DNA from: Serratia quinivorans
Lineage (GTDB): Bacteria > Pseudomonadota > Gammaproteobacteria > Enterobacterales > Enterobacteriaceae
DNA: 64,000 nt
Assembly (NCBI GenBank): GCA_900457075.1
Contig: UGYN01000002.1
Location: 4,650,001 to 4,714,000, forward strand
Reading direction: 5' to 3'
Shown: one piece after another, positions 1 to 10,688 of the stretch
How positions within the stretch are numbered: position 1 is the stretch's first letter
How the letters are laid out: every line of letters begins with the position of its first letter
Program-made: the position numbers and the translations under genes
Notes under the pieces: generated by a model
The model's input: the letters and a program-made list of their open reading frames with translations, nothing else
The model's database searches: none
Told to the model about the DNA's origin: nothing

Positions 1-985
1 TGCCGCTATGGCGTGCAGGATTCCACCGCGCTGGCTATCGAGCTGGAGCATCGTTACAAGGGGTTGCGGTCGCCGCACAAAATCAAGATGGCGGTTTCCG
101 GCTGCACGCGAGAGTGTGCGGAGGCGCAGAGCAAAGACGTCGGGGTCATTGCCACCGAGAAAGGCTGGAATCTGTACCTGTGCGGCAACGGCGGCATGAA
201 ACCGCGCCATGCCGATTTATTTGCCAGCGATCTTGATACCGCCACGCTGATCCGCACGGTCGACCGTTTCCTGATGTTCTACATTCGTACCGCCGATCGC
301 CTGCAGCGCACCAGCACCTGGATGGACAACCTGGAAGGTGGGCTGGACTACCTGCGTGACGTGGTTTTGCAGGACAGCCTGGGGATCGGTAGCGAATTGG
401 ATGCCGAAATGGAAACTGTGGTCAGCCATTACCAATGTGAATGGCAAACCACGCTCGCCAGCCCGGATCGTCTCAAGCTGTTCCGTCCGTTTGTGAACAG
501 CGAACAGCCGGATGAGGCCATAGTCTGGCAGGCGGAGCGCGGACAACGTCGCCCGGCGGCAGGGGGGGAACGTGGGCAGGTGATTGAGGTGCAACCGGCA
601 GTGGCCGCCCGGGAACAGTGGCTGGATGTCTGTGCGCTGGCGGAAATTCCGATCAACGCCGGCATTGCCGCCCGGCTGGGGCAGCGGCAGATTGCGCTAT
701 TCCATCTGGCGGACAAGGGCGTTTATGCGTTGGCCAATCAGGAACCGGACAGTGACGCCAACGTGCTGGCACGCGGGCTGTTGGGGGGACGTAGCCGGTG
801 AGCCGGTGGTGATTTCTCCGCTATACAAACAGCGTTTTCGTTTGAGTGACGGTATCTGTGCAGATAATGCCGGGCGTGCCGTCACCGCCTGGCCGGTCCG
901 GGTAGAAGCAGGCCGTGTGTGGGTATGCAGTACGCCGCTGTCGATACAGGCCAAACTGCCAGAAACGGCGGAAGTGACGTCATGA
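1..985 (+). CDS. nirB: Nitrite reductase large subunit, C-terminal part with NirD-like tail (5' partial, one frameshift)
   Basis: This is the end of an assimilatory NAD(P)H-nitrite reductase, which reduces nitrite to ammonium on a siroheme/[4Fe-4S] centre. The reading frame is open from base 1. SGCTRECAEAQ near residue 40 supplies the second cysteine pair (CxxxC) that binds the siroheme-linked cluster. After about residue 200 (WLDVCALAEIPIN onward) the protein continues into a NirD/Rieske-like small-subunit fold, so it is a NirB-NirD fusion as in Klebsiella NasB. The frame breaks at a run of six G at 783-788; removing one G lets the protein run on to the TGA at 983-985. That stop overlaps the nasA start (ATGA), so the two genes are translationally coupled. 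Confidence 0.9.
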
Positions 986-3633
986 GTGCCGTACATTGCA
1001 CCACCTGCCCCTACTGTGGCGTGGGCTGCGGGGTCGCCATTGAACAGCACAGCAACGGTGAACTGACGGTCGGCGGCGACGTTACGCATCCGGCCAATCA
1101 GGGACGGCTGTGTGTCAAAGGCAGCGCGCTGGGCGAGACGCTGAGCCTGACGGGCCGCCTGTTACTGCCGCAGGTCGATGGCCTGCCGGTTAGCTGGGAT
1201 CAGGCGCTTGAGCAGGTGGCACAGCGTTTTAGCCAGATTATTGAGCAATATGGCCCGCAGGCGGTGGCATTTTATGCTTCCGGTCAACTGCTGACCGAAG
1301 ATTATTACGTGGCAAACAAACTGATGAAGGGATTTATTGGTGCGGCCAATATCGACACCAACTCCCGGCTGTGCATGGCGTCGGCGGTAGTCGGCTACAA
1401 GCGGGCATTCGGCGGGGATGTGGTGCCTTGTTGTTATGAAGATATCGAACAGGCGGATCTGGTGATATTGACCGGTTCCAACACCGCCTGGGCGCATCCG
1501 GTGGTCTATCAACGGTTGGTGAAGGCCCGTAAGCTGCGCCCGCAAATGCGGGTGGTGGTGATTGACCCGCGTGAGACGGCGACCTGCGATATTGCCGACT
1601 TGCATTTGCCGCTGCGGCCCGGCAGCGATGCGGCTTTGTTTACCGGAGGGCTGCACTGGCTGGCTGAACAGCAGGCTCTGGATACCGCCTTTTTGCAACG
1701 GCATGCCAGCGGCACAGAGGCTACGCTGGCAGCGGCGGCGGATTGGACACCACAGCGGGTGGCCGATTTTTGCGAACTACCACTGCGTGCCGTGCTGGAG
1801 TTTTTCCACCTGCTGACCGCGTCCCACAACTGGGTCACGCTCTATTCGATGGGCATTAACCAGTCTGCCAGTGGCGCGGATAAATGCAATGCGATTATCA
1901 ATCTGCACCTGGCGGGAGGGCGCATTGGCCGGGCTGGCAGCGGCCCGTTTTCGATCACCGGTCAACCCAATGCCATGGGCGGGCGGGAAGTCGGTGGATT
2001 AGCCAATCAGCTGGCGGCGCATATGTCGTTCAACTCCGAGGACACCGACCGGGTACAGCGCTTTTGGCGGTCGCCACGCATCGCCCAACAACCGGGGCTG
2101 AATGCGGTGGATTTATTTCAGGCGATCGCCGCCGGGCAGGTAAAGGCGGTGTGGATTATGGGCACCAACCCGGTGGTTTCCCTGCCGGATGCCGATGCAG
2201 TCAGGCAGGCGCTAAAAAATTGCCCGCTGGTGGTGGTGTCCGAAGTGATGGCGATGACCGATACCGCCGAACTGGCACATATCCGCCTGCCTGCATTGGC
2301 CTGGGGAGAAAAGGAGGGCAGCGTGACCAATTCCGAACGCTGTATTTCACGCCAGCGTGCATTTTTGCCGGCGCCGGGGCAAGCCCGTGCCGACTGGTGG
2401 ATCCTTAGCCAGGTTGCGCAGCGTATGGGGCATGGTACGGCCTTTGACTATCAACATCCTTCGGAGATATTCAGTGAGCACGCGGCGCTGTCAGGATTTG
2501 AAAATAACGGCACGCGCGCGTTCGATATCAGTCAACTGGCGGGATGGGATCTACAGCAATGGTTGCAGATGGCACCGGTACAGTGGCCGGTCAATGCACG
2601 GCATCCTGTGGGTTGTCGACGAATGTTTGACGACGGGCGTTTTTTCCATGCTGATGGCAAGGCGCGACTGCTGCCGGTGACGCCACGCTTGCCGCAGAAT
2701 GCGCTATCACCCGGTTATCCACTGGTGCTGAACACCGGTCGCATCCGCGATCAGTGGCACACCATGACGCGCACCGGCAAGGCCGCGCGGCTGATGCGCC
2801 ATTTGAGCGAACCCTTCTGTGAAATACACCCGCAGGATGCGGTCGAACTGGGAATTGCCGATAGCAGTCTGGTTCGCCTGAGCTCGCCCCACGGCTGGAT
2901 GCTGGCGCGCGCACTGTACCATCCGGGGCAGCGGCGCGGTAGCCTGTTTGCGCCGATGCACTGGAACGGTCAATTCACCGCACAGGGTCGGGTCGACAGC
3001 CTGATCCCGCCGATAGTGGATGCCGACTCCGGCCAGCCGGAAAGCAAGCATGCGCCAGTGCGGGCCAGCCATTGGCCCACAAGCTGGCAGGCGGAGATTT
3101 TTATTCGTGCCGAGGTTGCCGCCCCCAAGGGTATCTACTGGAGCCGGGTCGCGCAGGACGGTTTGACTCACTACATTATGGCCGGCCAGCGGCCGATTGA
3201 AGACTGGCAAGCCTGGTTACAGCGCCATTTCTCGCTGGAGGGCATGACGCTGCAAACGGCACAGTTGGCCCAGCGCGGTCTGCACCTGATTGGCTGGCGG
3301 CAGGGCGAGGTGCAATTGGCGTTTTATGTTCGCCAGCAGGCCCCGCAGCTGGATCGCCCGGCGATCCTCCGCGCCTTTGAACAGGCTCCCACCGCAGGGG
3401 CGGAACGGCTGGCACTGCTGGCGGGGCGTGGTGCGCCAGGCCAGTCAGCGGCTGGTGCCACGATTTGTAGCTGTTTCGGCGTGGGCGAGAATCGCATCAT
3501 TGCGGCCATCCAGGCAGGTTGCCACAGCGCAGAGGCATTGGGTGCCCGTCTGCAATGCGGCACCAACTGTGGCTCCTGCCTGCCGGAGCTAAAAAAACTG
3601 ATTCAACAGCATGCATCCCAACGGGTGGCCTAA
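982..3633 (+). CDS. nasA: Assimilatory nitrate reductase catalytic subunit
   Basis: This cytoplasmic molybdoenzyme reduces nitrate to nitrite for nitrogen assimilation. The 883-residue protein starts at ATG 982, overlapping the nirB stop. It begins with the [4Fe-4S] motif [11 protein letters not shown], continues through the bis-MGD molybdopterin oxidoreductase domain, and has a molydopterin-dinucleotide-binding domain around residues 580-690. A BFD-like [2Fe-2S] domain closes the protein, with the cysteine pairs CSC and CGTNCGSC near the end, as in Klebsiella NasA. An in-frame upstream start at 919 is rejected because it lies inside nirB. Operon: nirB-nasA-cobA. Confidence 0.95.
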   Translation: MSAVHCTTCPYCGVGCGVAIEQHSNGELTVGGDVTHPANQGRLCVKGSALGETLSLTGRLLLPQVDGLPVSWDQALEQVAQRFSQIIEQYGPQAVAFYASGQLLTEDYYVANKLMKGFIGAANIDTNSRLCMASAVVGYKRAFGGDVVPCCYEDIEQADLVILTGSNTAWAHPVVYQRLVKARKLRPQMRVVVIDPRETATCDIADLHLPLRPGSDAALFTGGLHWLAEQQALDTAFLQRHASGTEATLAAAADWTPQRVADFCELPLRAVLEFFHLLTASHNWVTLYSMGINQSASGADKCNAIINLHLAGGRIGRAGSGPFSITGQPNAMGGREVGGLANQLAAHMSFNSEDTDRVQRFWRSPRIAQQPGLNAVDLFQAIAAGQVKAVWIMGTNPVVSLPDADAVRQALKNCPLVVVSEVMAMTDTAELAHIRLPALAWGEKEGSVTNSERCISRQRAFLPAPGQARADWWILSQVAQRMGHGTAFDYQHPSEIFSEHAALSGFENNGTRAFDISQLAGWDLQQWLQMAPVQWPVNARHPVGCRRMFDDGRFFHADGKARLLPVTPRLPQNALSPGYPLVLNTGRIRDQWHTMTRTGKAARLMRHLSEPFCEIHPQDAVELGIADSSLVRLSSPHGWMLARALYHPGQRRGSLFAPMHWNGQFTAQGRVDSLIPPIVDADSGQPESKHAPVRASHWPTSWQAEIFIRAEVAAPKGIYWSRVAQDGLTHYIMAGQRPIEDWQAWLQRHFSLEGMTLQTAQLAQRGLHLIGWRQGEVQLAFYVRQQAPQLDRPAILRAFEQAPTAGAERLALLAGRGAPGQSAAGATICSCFGVGENRIIAAIQAGCHSAEALGARLQCGTNCGSCLPELKKLIQQHASQRVA

Positions 3634-3646
3634 CAGAGGTGGTGAG

Positions 3647-4464
3647 ATGAGCGCGATTGAGAAACTGATGCTGGCCGGCGATCATCGCCAGCCGGTACGC
3701 AACGGTGAAGTGTGGCTGGTGGGCGCCGGGCCGGGGGATGCGGAGTTACTGACGTTAAAGGCATTACGGGTGATCCAGCAGGCGGACGTGGTGGTGTTCG
3801 ATTCGTCTGGTTTCCCCGGCGGTAATGGCCTTGCTGCCGCCGGAGGCGCTGCGCATTGACGTAGGTAAGTCCATGGGCTGCCACACGCTGTCACAAAAGC
3901 AGATCGATCACCTGTTGGTCGAATTGGCCCTGTCCGGTAATCGGGTGGTACGCCTGAAGGGTGGGGATCCGTTTATTTTTGGTCGCGGCGGGGGAAGAAA
4001 TGGTTGAATTGCAGCGCCATGGCGTGGTCTGCCATGTGGTGCCGGGTATCACCGCTGCCAGCGGTTGTGCGGCGGCGAGTGGTATCCCGCTGACACACCG
4101 CGATTACGCGCAATCGGTGCGTTTTGTCACCGGCCATTGCCGTAACGGTGAGGTGAGTCTGGACTGGCACGGCCTGGTCTCTGCGGGGCAGACGCTGGTG
4201 TTTTATATGGGGCTGACATTAAGCGAAACCATTGCCACGCAACTGATGCGCCATGGCATGGCCGCACAGACGCCGTTGGCCATTATTGAACGTGGCACGC
4301 TACCGCAGCAACGGGTATTAACCGGTACGCTGTCAGAATTACCGCTGTTAATTGCCCGTCAGCGGCCGGTGTCACCCAGCCTGCTGGTGATTGGTGAGGT
4401 GGTCAGCCTGTACCGTGCGCCGGCTATTGTCGCCGAGATGCCGACAGAGGCGTTGACCGCCTGA
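3647..4464 (+). CDS. cobA: Uroporphyrinogen-III C-methyltransferase (two frameshifts as assembled)
   Basis: SAM-dependent methylation of uroporphyrinogen III gives precorrin-2, the precursor of the siroheme needed by the nitrite reductase encoded just upstream. The start ATG at 3647 follows an AGAGGTGGTGAG Shine-Dalgarno region. The N-terminal VGAGPGD motif (about residue 25), [11 protein letters not shown] (about residue 115) and VVPGITAA (about residue 140) are SUMT signatures. The frame is broken twice: an extra T at 3802-3803 (GATTCG where GATCG fits D-R-L-V) and an extra G in the G-run 3990-3994. Correcting both gives about 271 residues, the normal length for CobA and for the C-terminal half of CysG. 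I infer a working gene with consensus errors. Confidence 0.87.
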
Positions 4465-4468
4465 GCCG

Positions 4469-5035
4469 CTATTGGCCGAAGCGACCTATAATGCCCGCAC
4501 CGCCCTTGGCGTGGCCCTGTAATTTCTCCAGTAGCTGTTCGCGGGTAAGCCCCGGCCCGAGCGCGTGGGGGGGCAGATCGGTGGCGATCAACACAAAGGT
4601 ATAGTGGTGAAACCCGGACCCCGCTGGAGGACAGGGACCATGATAAACCGAGGTGCCCGGTGAGTTTTTGCCACCGACAAAGCCTTTGCCCTGGGTGAGA
4701 TCGCCCTCGGCGAAGCCGCTGGCGTTGGCAGGTATGCCATAGGCCACTAAATGGCTAACGCCCAGACCTGCCCGGCCCTCGGGATCGGACAGCAGCAGGG
4801 CGAAACTTTTGGTGTCTGCCGGTGGGTTGGCCCAGCTTAGCGGCGGCGAAACGTTATCGCCGGTGCAGCTGGCGTTGCCCGGTGTGGCCCCGGCATATTT
4901 CTGCGCCAGCGAGCCACCATCCTGGAATGCCGGTGAGCTGAGGGTAAAGGTGCCGGCGGCCTGTGCCGCGAACGACAGCAAACCGCTGGCCAATGCTGCG
5001 CTGAGCGCGAGTGCAGAGAAACCACGACCTGACAT
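4469..5035 (-). CDS. Periplasmic YbhB/YbcL-type phosphatidylethanolamine-binding-like protein
   Basis: This 188-residue protein belongs to the Raf-kinase-inhibitor-like (PEBP) family found in many bacteria; its biochemical role is not well known. A signal peptide (MSGRGFSALALSAALASGLL...AQAA) is followed by the PEBP fold, with DNVSPPLSWANPP, LLLSDPEGRAG and the YHGPCPPAGSGFHHYTF ligand-site motif. The start at 5035 is chosen because it gives a clean signal peptide and has a consensus AGGAGG just upstream; the longer in-frame ATG at 5170 would add 45 unrelated residues. It is convergent with cobA and lies downstream of the leader peptidase gene. Confidence 0.88.
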   Translation of the reverse strand: MSGRGFSALALSAALASGLLSFAAQAAGTFTLSSPAFQDGGSLAQKYAGATPGNASCTGDNVSPPLSWANPPADTKSFALLLSDPEGRAGLGVSHLVAYGIPANASGFAEGDLTQGKGFVGGKNSPGTSVYHGPCPPAGSGFHHYTFVLIATDLPPHALGPGLTREQLLEKLQGHAKGGAGIIGRFGQ

Positions 5036-5169
5036 ACAACCTCCTGTGTTGATTTGGGTAAACCCCGTTTTGCCTTGGGCAAAGCATAGTGCTGCAGGCG
5101 GAGGGGCGCCATAACAGCTACGCCAACAGTAGGCTATAACAGCGACATAACGGCCGGGCCAGTCTGGCA

Positions 5170-5871
5170 TCAGGGTGAAATAAGGTGAAATGCTGTGATT
5201 TCTCCTCTGAAAGATGAAGGGCCGCTATCGGCGGTCGCCAACAGAACCAACCAGCCGGAAAGCGCCAGATAAAGGCCAAAGGGCAGCGTATCCTGCCTGC
5301 CGGCTTTGCGCAGTAAACGGGCTATTGCCGTAGCGCACAACCCGGCCGCTGCGGCGCCGCTGACCAGCATCGGCAGGGCGGCCCAGCCGATCCAGGCACC
5401 CAGTGCCGCCAACAGTTTAAAATCCCCCTGGCCGATACCGTCCGTTTTCCGCCTGCGGCGATAGGCCACATTGAGCAACCACAGCGAAAGATAACCGATG
5501 CAGGCCCCGGTCACCGCTTCGGTCAGCGAAACAAAATAGCCTTGCTGATTGACCAACAGCCCGGCCCATAGCAGCGGTTGGGTCAGGCGATCCGGTAATA
5601 GTCGCTGTTGCCAGTCAATGAGAGCCAGCGCCAGTAATATCGCCGCTGCCGGCAGCAGCAATAGCCGTTGTAGCAGTGGAATATTGAAAGGCAGGGCCGC
5701 CAGCCCGGCACTGACGGCAATCAACATTAGCGTGCGTTCCCTCGGTAGCGGGTGTTGCGTCAATCCTGGTGAGAGGATGCCGATCAGTCTGGTGGCGAGC
5801 GCTGCGGGCAGTAACATGGCCGGGATAAACAGGCCGCGAAACCAGAAATCGAGCTGAGGATTATCGAACAT
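5170..5871 (-). CDS. Prepilin peptidase (A24 family), peptidase domain only
   Basis: This is a 233-residue polytopic membrane protein of the type IV prepilin/leader peptidase family. The two catalytic aspartates are visible in IDWQQRLLPD (about residues 85-94) and GIGQGDFKLLAALG (about residues 147-160, the GxGD motif). The usual N-terminal cytoplasmic methyltransferase loop with its CxxC pairs is absent, so this is a short orphan form. No type IV pilin, pseudopilin or secretion ATPase gene lies nearby, so its substrate must be encoded elsewhere or has been lost. The start at 5871 is the first ATG and gives an N-terminus leading straight into the first membrane segment. Confidence 0.85.
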   Translation of the reverse strand: MFDNPQLDFWFRGLFIPAMLLPAALATRLIGILSPGLTQHPLPRERTLMLIAVSAGLAALPFNIPLLQRLLLLPAAAILLALALIDWQQRLLPDRLTQPLLWAGLLVNQQGYFVSLTEAVTGACIGYLSLWLLNVAYRRRRKTDGIGQGDFKLLAALGAWIGWAALPMLVSGAAAAGLCATAIARLLRKAGRQDTLPFGLYLALSGWLVLLATADSGPSSFRGEITAFHLISP

Positions 5872-6390
5872 AAAAGCTTCCTTACCGGTCTGAAATTAGC
5901 GTTCAAAATAGCGGCAAAAAGGGTTTCATGCAGAGCGATTGTTTTATCGATTACCGGTATTGCGCAGGGGGCCGCAATCCACGGTTAAGTGCCAGGTGAA
6001 ATACACTGAAATTGCGAATTGCTACGCATAATCAATAGATTAATTTCTTGGTGAATTTAAATTTGCGGTTTTTTTCGGCAAAATCAGCGATGAAATAAAG
6101 TGAATTCTCGTTTTCAGCCGCAAGAGTTTCAGCGTTTTCTGGCACTCCATCACCGACTGAAATAATTGAAGGTCATGTGACGTTGTCACTAAATTAAATG
6201 AGGTTTATCCGATTGTTTCTGATGATAAAGCCATTAGACTTTAGGGTTCATGATGCAGTTTGGCTCGCAACTGCCCGTTAGGGGCAAAATGCCAGACTGC
6301 GCAAAGTTTGGGTGGTCTGTCGTCTGGAGTGATGGCAGCAAGAAAGGGTTTATTTGCCAACCCTCTGGATCAAGGGGGGGCGACTGTGCA
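5872..6390. other. Divergent intergenic region between leader peptidase and inverse autotransporter genes
   Basis: This stretch of about 520 bases is AT-rich compared with its neighbours and holds no convincing gene. It must contain the promoters of the two divergent genes. The clearest element is a short inverted repeat, GTGAC at 6177-6181 and GTCAC at 6185-6189 with a 3-base spacer, which could be an operator. I could not place -35/-10 hexamers with confidence. Confidence 0.4.
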
Positions 6391-7884
6391 ATGACAGACG
6401 TTATTCATAAAGCGCGTTACCGATTGAAAAAAGTTGTGCCTTTTGCCACGGGTTGTTTACCGGCGATGGGGTTGGCGTGGCTATGCGGCGCGTTGCCCGC
6501 CTACGCCGAATCGCCACCCGCACCGGACTCGGTTGTTCAGCAACCGGCCAACGATTTGCCGGAACTGGGCGGCAATGCTTCCAATGACGCCGAGCGCGAA
6601 AAAGAGTGGGCCACCATGGCCAAACAGCTGGGCGAACGTAACCTGAATAACGTTTCGAGCCAACAGGTGCGTACCCGTGCCGAGAGTTATGCGGTCGGTC
6701 AGGCCAGCAGCGTGCTGCAACAGCAGGCCCAGGAACTGCTTTCACCGTTGGGTAACGCCAAACTGTCGCTGGTGATGTCCGACCAGGGGGATTTTTCCGG
6801 CAGTAGCGGCCAGTTGTTCAGCCCGCTGTATGACGTTAACGGCTTGCTGACCTACAGCCAACTCGGCCTGCTGCAGCAAACCGAGGGTTCGCTGGGTAAT
6901 TTTGGCCTCGGCCAGCGTTGGGTCGCCGGCGATTGGCTGTTGGGGTATAACACGGTGCTCGACAGCGATTTCGAGCGCCATCATAATCGTGCCAGCCTGG
7001 GGGCCGAAGCCTGGGGAGATTTCCTGCGTTTTTCCGCCAACTATTACTACCCGCTGTCGGCGCTGGCGCAACAGAGGGATAACGCCCAGTTCCTCAGCCG
7101 TCCCGCGAGCGGATATGACATCACCACTCAGGGCTACCTGCCGTTTTACCGCCAGATTGGCGGCTCGCTCAGCTATGAACAGTACTGGGGTGAGAACGTC
7201 GATCTGTTTGGCAGCGGCAAAAAGCAAAATGACCCGCGTGCCATGCAACTGGGGGTGAATTACACCCCGGTACCCCTGGTGACGGTGAAAGCGTTGCACA
7301 AGATGGGGGAAGGTGGGGTAAGTCAGGATCAGGTCGAGCTGGCGTTAAATTATCGGCTTGGTGTACCGCTGGTGAAGCAGATTTCGCCGGAATATGTTGC
7401 TCAGGCCAAGTCGCTGCGTGGCAGTCGTTATGACAACATCGAACGGAAAAATGTGCCGGTGATGGCGTTTAAACAGCGTAAAACGCTGCAAGTGTTCCTG
7501 GCCACGCCGCCCTGGCGCCTGCAACCGGGAGAAACCTTGCCGCTGGTGCTGGAAATCAAAACCACCAACAAAATTACCCGGGTCAGTTGGCAGGGAGATA
7601 CGCAGGCACTAAGCCTGACGCCGTCGAAAAACGGTAACGATCCACATGGCTGGAGCCTGATTGTGCCGCAATGGGATGACTCACCGGATGCCGCCAACCG
7701 CTACCACCTGTCGGTGACGCTGGAAGATGACAAGCAGCAATTGGTGACCTCTAACTGGATCCAACTGCAGGTGACGCCGCCTTTGACCGTTTCATCTGAA
7801 ATAGAGCAGGGGCTGCCACCGGCAAAAGTACTGCAACCACCGACTATCCCGGCAGAAACCGGGCCGTTGAACGGCAGTGATTAA
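6391..7884 (+). CDS. Inverse autotransporter beta-domain protein (intimin/invasin-like)
   Basis: This is a 497-residue outer-membrane protein. A signal peptide (to about residue 35, ending ...LPAYAES) precedes a short periplasmic segment and the inverse-autotransporter beta-barrel, roughly residues 95-355, with alternating patterns such as [12 protein letters not shown] and [24 protein letters not shown] single Ig-like domain follows (about residues 375-475, [21 protein letters not shown]). Long invasins carry many such domains, so the surface part here is minimal, comparable to ZirT-type proteins. The start ATG at 6391 follows a GGGGGGG purine run and gives the signal peptide; upstream in-frame codons from 6250 are rejected. 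It converges on narL, the stops sharing TTAA. Confidence 0.85.
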   Translation: MTDVIHKARYRLKKVVPFATGCLPAMGLAWLCGALPAYAESPPAPDSVVQQPANDLPELGGNASNDAEREKEWATMAKQLGERNLNNVSSQQVRTRAESYAVGQASSVLQQQAQELLSPLGNAKLSLVMSDQGDFSGSSGQLFSPLYDVNGLLTYSQLGLLQQTEGSLGNFGLGQRWVAGDWLLGYNTVLDSDFERHHNRASLGAEAWGDFLRFSANYYYPLSALAQQRDNAQFLSRPASGYDITTQGYLPFYRQIGGSLSYEQYWGENVDLFGSGKKQNDPRAMQLGVNYTPVPLVTVKALHKMGEGGVSQDQVELALNYRLGVPLVKQISPEYVAQAKSLRGSRYDNIERKNVPVMAFKQRKTLQVFLATPPWRLQPGETLPLVLEIKTTNKITRVSWQGDTQALSLTPSKNGNDPHGWSLIVPQWDDSPDAANRYHLSVTLEDDKQQLVTSNWIQLQVTPPLTVSSEIEQGLPPAKVLQPPTIPAETGPLNGSD

Positions 7885-8531
7885 CCGTTTTTTCCCTGCA
7901 GTACCCAGACGGCGGCTTCAACGCGCGATTTCAGCTTCATTTTTTTCAACAGGTGTTTGACGTGCACCTTGACGGTGCTTTCGGTGATGGTCAGCTTACG
8001 GGCGATCATCTTGTTCGGCAGACCCTGGGCGATCAGTTTGAGAATGTCACGCTCACGTGGCGTCAACTGCTGGATATCGCGTTCGGCGCTGGGGCGGTTC
8101 TCACGCAGGCTGGCCGCCAGGATCGGCGTCAACGCCTCGCTTAACACCATCTGACCGGCCGCAGCCTGATGCAGGGCTTTCAGCAACTCCTCTGGCTCCA
8201 TATCCTTCAGCAGATAGCCGTCGGCACCGCGTTTTAGCGCGCTGACTACGTCATCCTCGTGATTAGACACGCTAAACACCACAATGCGCCCAGAGAGCGC
8301 AGTCATGCGCAGGCGATCCAGCGTCTCCAGGCCATTGATGCCCGGCATGTTCAGATCAAGCAGGATCAGATCCGGATCATGCTCTTCGGCCAGTGCGACA
8401 CCCTGTTCGCCGTTGCCGGCTTCAGCGATCACCTGCAGGCGGGAGTCCATGCCGATGAGCTGTTTTACGCCATTGCGCAGCATCGGGTGGTCATCAATCA
8501 ATAAAATAGTGGCGGCAGTTTCGGTGGTCAT
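7881..8531 (-). CDS. narL: Nitrate/nitrite response regulator NarL
   Basis: DNA-binding response regulator of nitrate respiration, 216 residues. The receiver domain has acidic residues in LLIDDHP, the phosphorylation aspartate in [10 protein letters not shown] (about residue 59) and a conserved lysine in [10 protein letters not shown]. The C-terminal LuxR/GerE HTH starts at [15 protein letters not shown] and continues [23 protein letters not shown]. The start at 8531 is preferred because it follows GGAGA by a few bases and gives the same N-terminal length as E. coli NarL; an ATG at 8543 overlapping the narX stop is possible. It is transcribed after narX and controls narK and narG at TACYYMT heptamers. 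Confidence 0.96.
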   Translation of the reverse strand: MTTETAATILLIDDHPMLRNGVKQLIGMDSRLQVIAEAGNGEQGVALAEEHDPDLILLDLNMPGINGLETLDRLRMTALSGRIVVFSVSNHEDDVVSALKRGADGYLLKDMEPEELLKALHQAAAGQMVLSEALTPILAASLRENRPSAERDIQQLTPRERDILKLIAQGLPNKMIARKLTITESTVKVHVKHLLKKMKLKSRVEAAVWVLQGKNG

Positions 8532-8542
8532 GGTTTCTCCCA

Positions 8543-10327
8543 TTAGTCGATGGCGTGGTTGTCCGGTTTAAATACCACCCGGACCTCAGTGCCGCCGCCG
8601 CTGCGGGGTAAAATCTCGCAGCGGCCGTGCAGGCTTTTGGCGCGATCGCGCATAATTATCAGGCCGTAGTGATCGGGGCGATCGGTGTCTGGCGGCAATC
8701 CGCAGCCGTTATCGCAGACGCTCAGCGTGACCTCGCCTCGTTGATTGACTACCTGAATGCTCACCTGGCTGGCCTGAGCATGTTTATTGATGTTGCTTAA
8801 CGCCTCGCGGGCAATTTGCAGCAGGTGGATAGCCTGAAAAGCGGGCACCGTACGCGGCGTTAACTGATAGTCGAGCTGGATGGAAATGCCGAGCCGTTGG
8901 CTAAACTCCTGCACCGTCGACTGCAAGGCTGCCAGCAGTCCTGGCTCTGTCAGCCGCAGGCGGAAGGTGGTCAAGAGTTCACGCAACTGGCGGTAGGCGA
9001 TGTTTAACTCTTCGCGCATCTGTTGTACCAGCGCCAGGTTGGCGGGTGAAAGTTCGGCCCCCTGCATTTGCAGGCAACTGGTTTGCATCTTCAGGCACGA
9101 TAATGATTGGGCAATAGAGTCATGCAACTCACGGGCTATCGCCGCACGTTCTTCCATCAGCATCAACTGCTGTTGATGATCCACCTGGCGTTCAATCGCC
9201 AGCACGCTGGTCAACTGTTCGACCAGGGTACTCATCAATTGCCGATCCTCGTCATTCAGCGGGCGCTGTGGCGCATGTTGCGCAACGATCACCCCGTAAT
9301 CTCCCAGTTTGTCACTCAGGCTCCAGCTCAGCGAAGGATGATCGGCATGTTGCTGATTGTCGTCGTTCAGGCAGGCGCTGCACACCGGATTATTGCAATA
9401 TTCCGGCCGCAACGGCTGGTTGCCGCACAGCTGTACAAACTGTTCCTGACTGTTGTTTTCGTACAGGCGTACCTGGATGGCGCGCAGTGGCGTCAGGGTT
9501 TGCAACTGATTGAGGATCGGTGTCAGGCGGCTGCACAATGGTTCGTTGGCATGCAACTGACGGCTGGCGTGATACAAAAAGCCCAGCACCTGATTCTTTT
9601 GCTGCAGATCGGCGGTTTTTTCTGCCACCCGCTGCTCCAGCCCGTTGTACATGGTAGCCAATTCGTCGGACATGGTGTTCAACGCGCCGCCGAGTGAGGC
9701 CATTTCATCCTGATGGCCACGCTGGGCAAAACGGCGGCTGAAATCGCCGCGACCCGCTGACAGCGCCATCGCCACCAATTGACGCCACGGATGCAGCAGA
9801 CGACGGCGCAGGTAACAGATAGTCCCCACCAGCAGCAGCAGCGTCAGCGCGATAAACACCGCCTGTACCAGCGTCACCGTCAGCAGGCGCCGCTCGGTAT
9901 GGTGGTCAATATCCGAGACCAGCGTATCGAGCAGGGAAACGAAATGTACCACCTGCGGGGTTGCCTCCGCCGGTTGCCGGGCTGCCCGCAACCTTGGCTG
10001 CAGGGTTTCTTGCCAGTAATTATTCAGCGCCTGAAACTGTTCGGTCAGTTGCTCTTGCGTCACTGAACGCTGAAGATCGGGACTGTTGGCGTCCTGATCC
10101 AGCTCACGGATCAGTGCTTCGCTGTGTGAATTCAGCGGCACCTGAGCCAGCAGACGATAACTTTGCATTCGCAGCGAACCGGCTTTGTTGATGGCATGCG
10201 CGTTGCCCTGAATGCTTTGCGACATCCAGGCTGAAATGCTCATACCGGCCACGCCCAGTATCCCCAGCAGCAACATCAGGACGGCCACCTGATTCACGAT
10301 GGAAAGTGGTGCTAACAGGCGTTTCAT
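8543..10327 (-). CDS. narX: Nitrate/nitrite sensor histidine kinase NarX
   Basis: Inner-membrane sensor kinase, 594 residues, close to the 598 of E. coli NarX. The first membrane segment (about residues 15-37) is followed by a periplasmic sensor region with the P-box-like stretch [15 protein letters not shown] (about residues 43-57). A second membrane segment (about 150-170) leads to a HAMP domain and a central cysteine-containing region ([16 protein letters not shown]). The kinase core follows, with the phosphorylated histidine in [16 protein letters not shown] (H about 390) and the ATPase motif DNGCGLPP near residue 535. It is upstream of narL on the same strand and divergent from narK. Confidence 0.96.
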   Translation of the reverse strand: MKRLLAPLSIVNQVAVLMLLLGILGVAGMSISAWMSQSIQGNAHAINKAGSLRMQSYRLLAQVPLNSHSEALIRELDQDANSPDLQRSVTQEQLTEQFQALNNYWQETLQPRLRAARQPAEATPQVVHFVSLLDTLVSDIDHHTERRLLTVTLVQAVFIALTLLLLVGTICYLRRRLLHPWRQLVAMALSAGRGDFSRRFAQRGHQDEMASLGGALNTMSDELATMYNGLEQRVAEKTADLQQKNQVLGFLYHASRQLHANEPLCSRLTPILNQLQTLTPLRAIQVRLYENNSQEQFVQLCGNQPLRPEYCNNPVCSACLNDDNQQHADHPSLSWSLSDKLGDYGVIVAQHAPQRPLNDEDRQLMSTLVEQLTSVLAIERQVDHQQQLMLMEERAAIARELHDSIAQSLSCLKMQTSCLQMQGAELSPANLALVQQMREELNIAYRQLRELLTTFRLRLTEPGLLAALQSTVQEFSQRLGISIQLDYQLTPRTVPAFQAIHLLQIAREALSNINKHAQASQVSIQVVNQRGEVTLSVCDNGCGLPPDTDRPDHYGLIIMRDRAKSLHGRCEILPRSGGGTEVRVVFKPDNHAID

Positions 10328-10448
10328 AGGTTTTGGGCCCCCGAAGGCAGAGCAAGATACGGCTGGTAACCAGAGGACAACGCAGGTGGCATCAGCGGGT
10401 GTGGTAACGATTCCGCGTTATTTTTCATCATACCCGGCGATAACCCCA

Positions 10449-10455
10449 TACCTCT
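10449..10455 (+). promoter_or_regulatory. Putative NarL heptamer upstream of narK
   Basis: TACCTCT fits the NarL consensus TACYYMT exactly, and TACCCAC at 10463-10469 follows with one mismatch. They lie 160-170 bases upstream of the narK FNR box in the narX-narK divergent region, where NarL sites are expected. Single heptamers are weak evidence on their own. Confidence 0.5.
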
Positions 10456-10613
10456 AACGAAGTACCCACTAGTTTCCCGTCTGCCTTGCCAGCCGCTGCC
10501 AATGGCGTTGAGTAATAGCCAATAGATTGATTTTAAATGTTTTAAATCTATGCGGAGAGTTACTCATAAAGGGATGGCGGGGCTTTTCGGGCGGTTGGCT
10601 ACCTGCATCCGGG

Positions 10614-10627
10614 TTGATTTACATCAA
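10614..10627 (+). promoter_or_regulatory. FNR box of narK with -10 hexamer
   Basis: TTGATTTACATCAA is a perfect match to the FNR consensus TTGAT-N4-ATCAA. A -10-like TAGGGT at 10651-10656 places the predicted start near 10662, about 41 bases from the box centre, the standard class II FNR spacing. narK starts at 10689, giving anaerobic activation of nitrate uptake. Confidence 0.85.
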
Positions 10628-10688
10628 CTTTGCCGTAGGGGCCGCCGCCTAGGGTGGGCGAAGTTATCATCCTGTGTCTGAGGTTTTT

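Noticed and set aside
783..788. Programmed frameshift in nirB
   Set aside because: No slippery heptamer with downstream structure seen, and similar homopolymer breaks occur in seven unrelated genes, so error is simpler.
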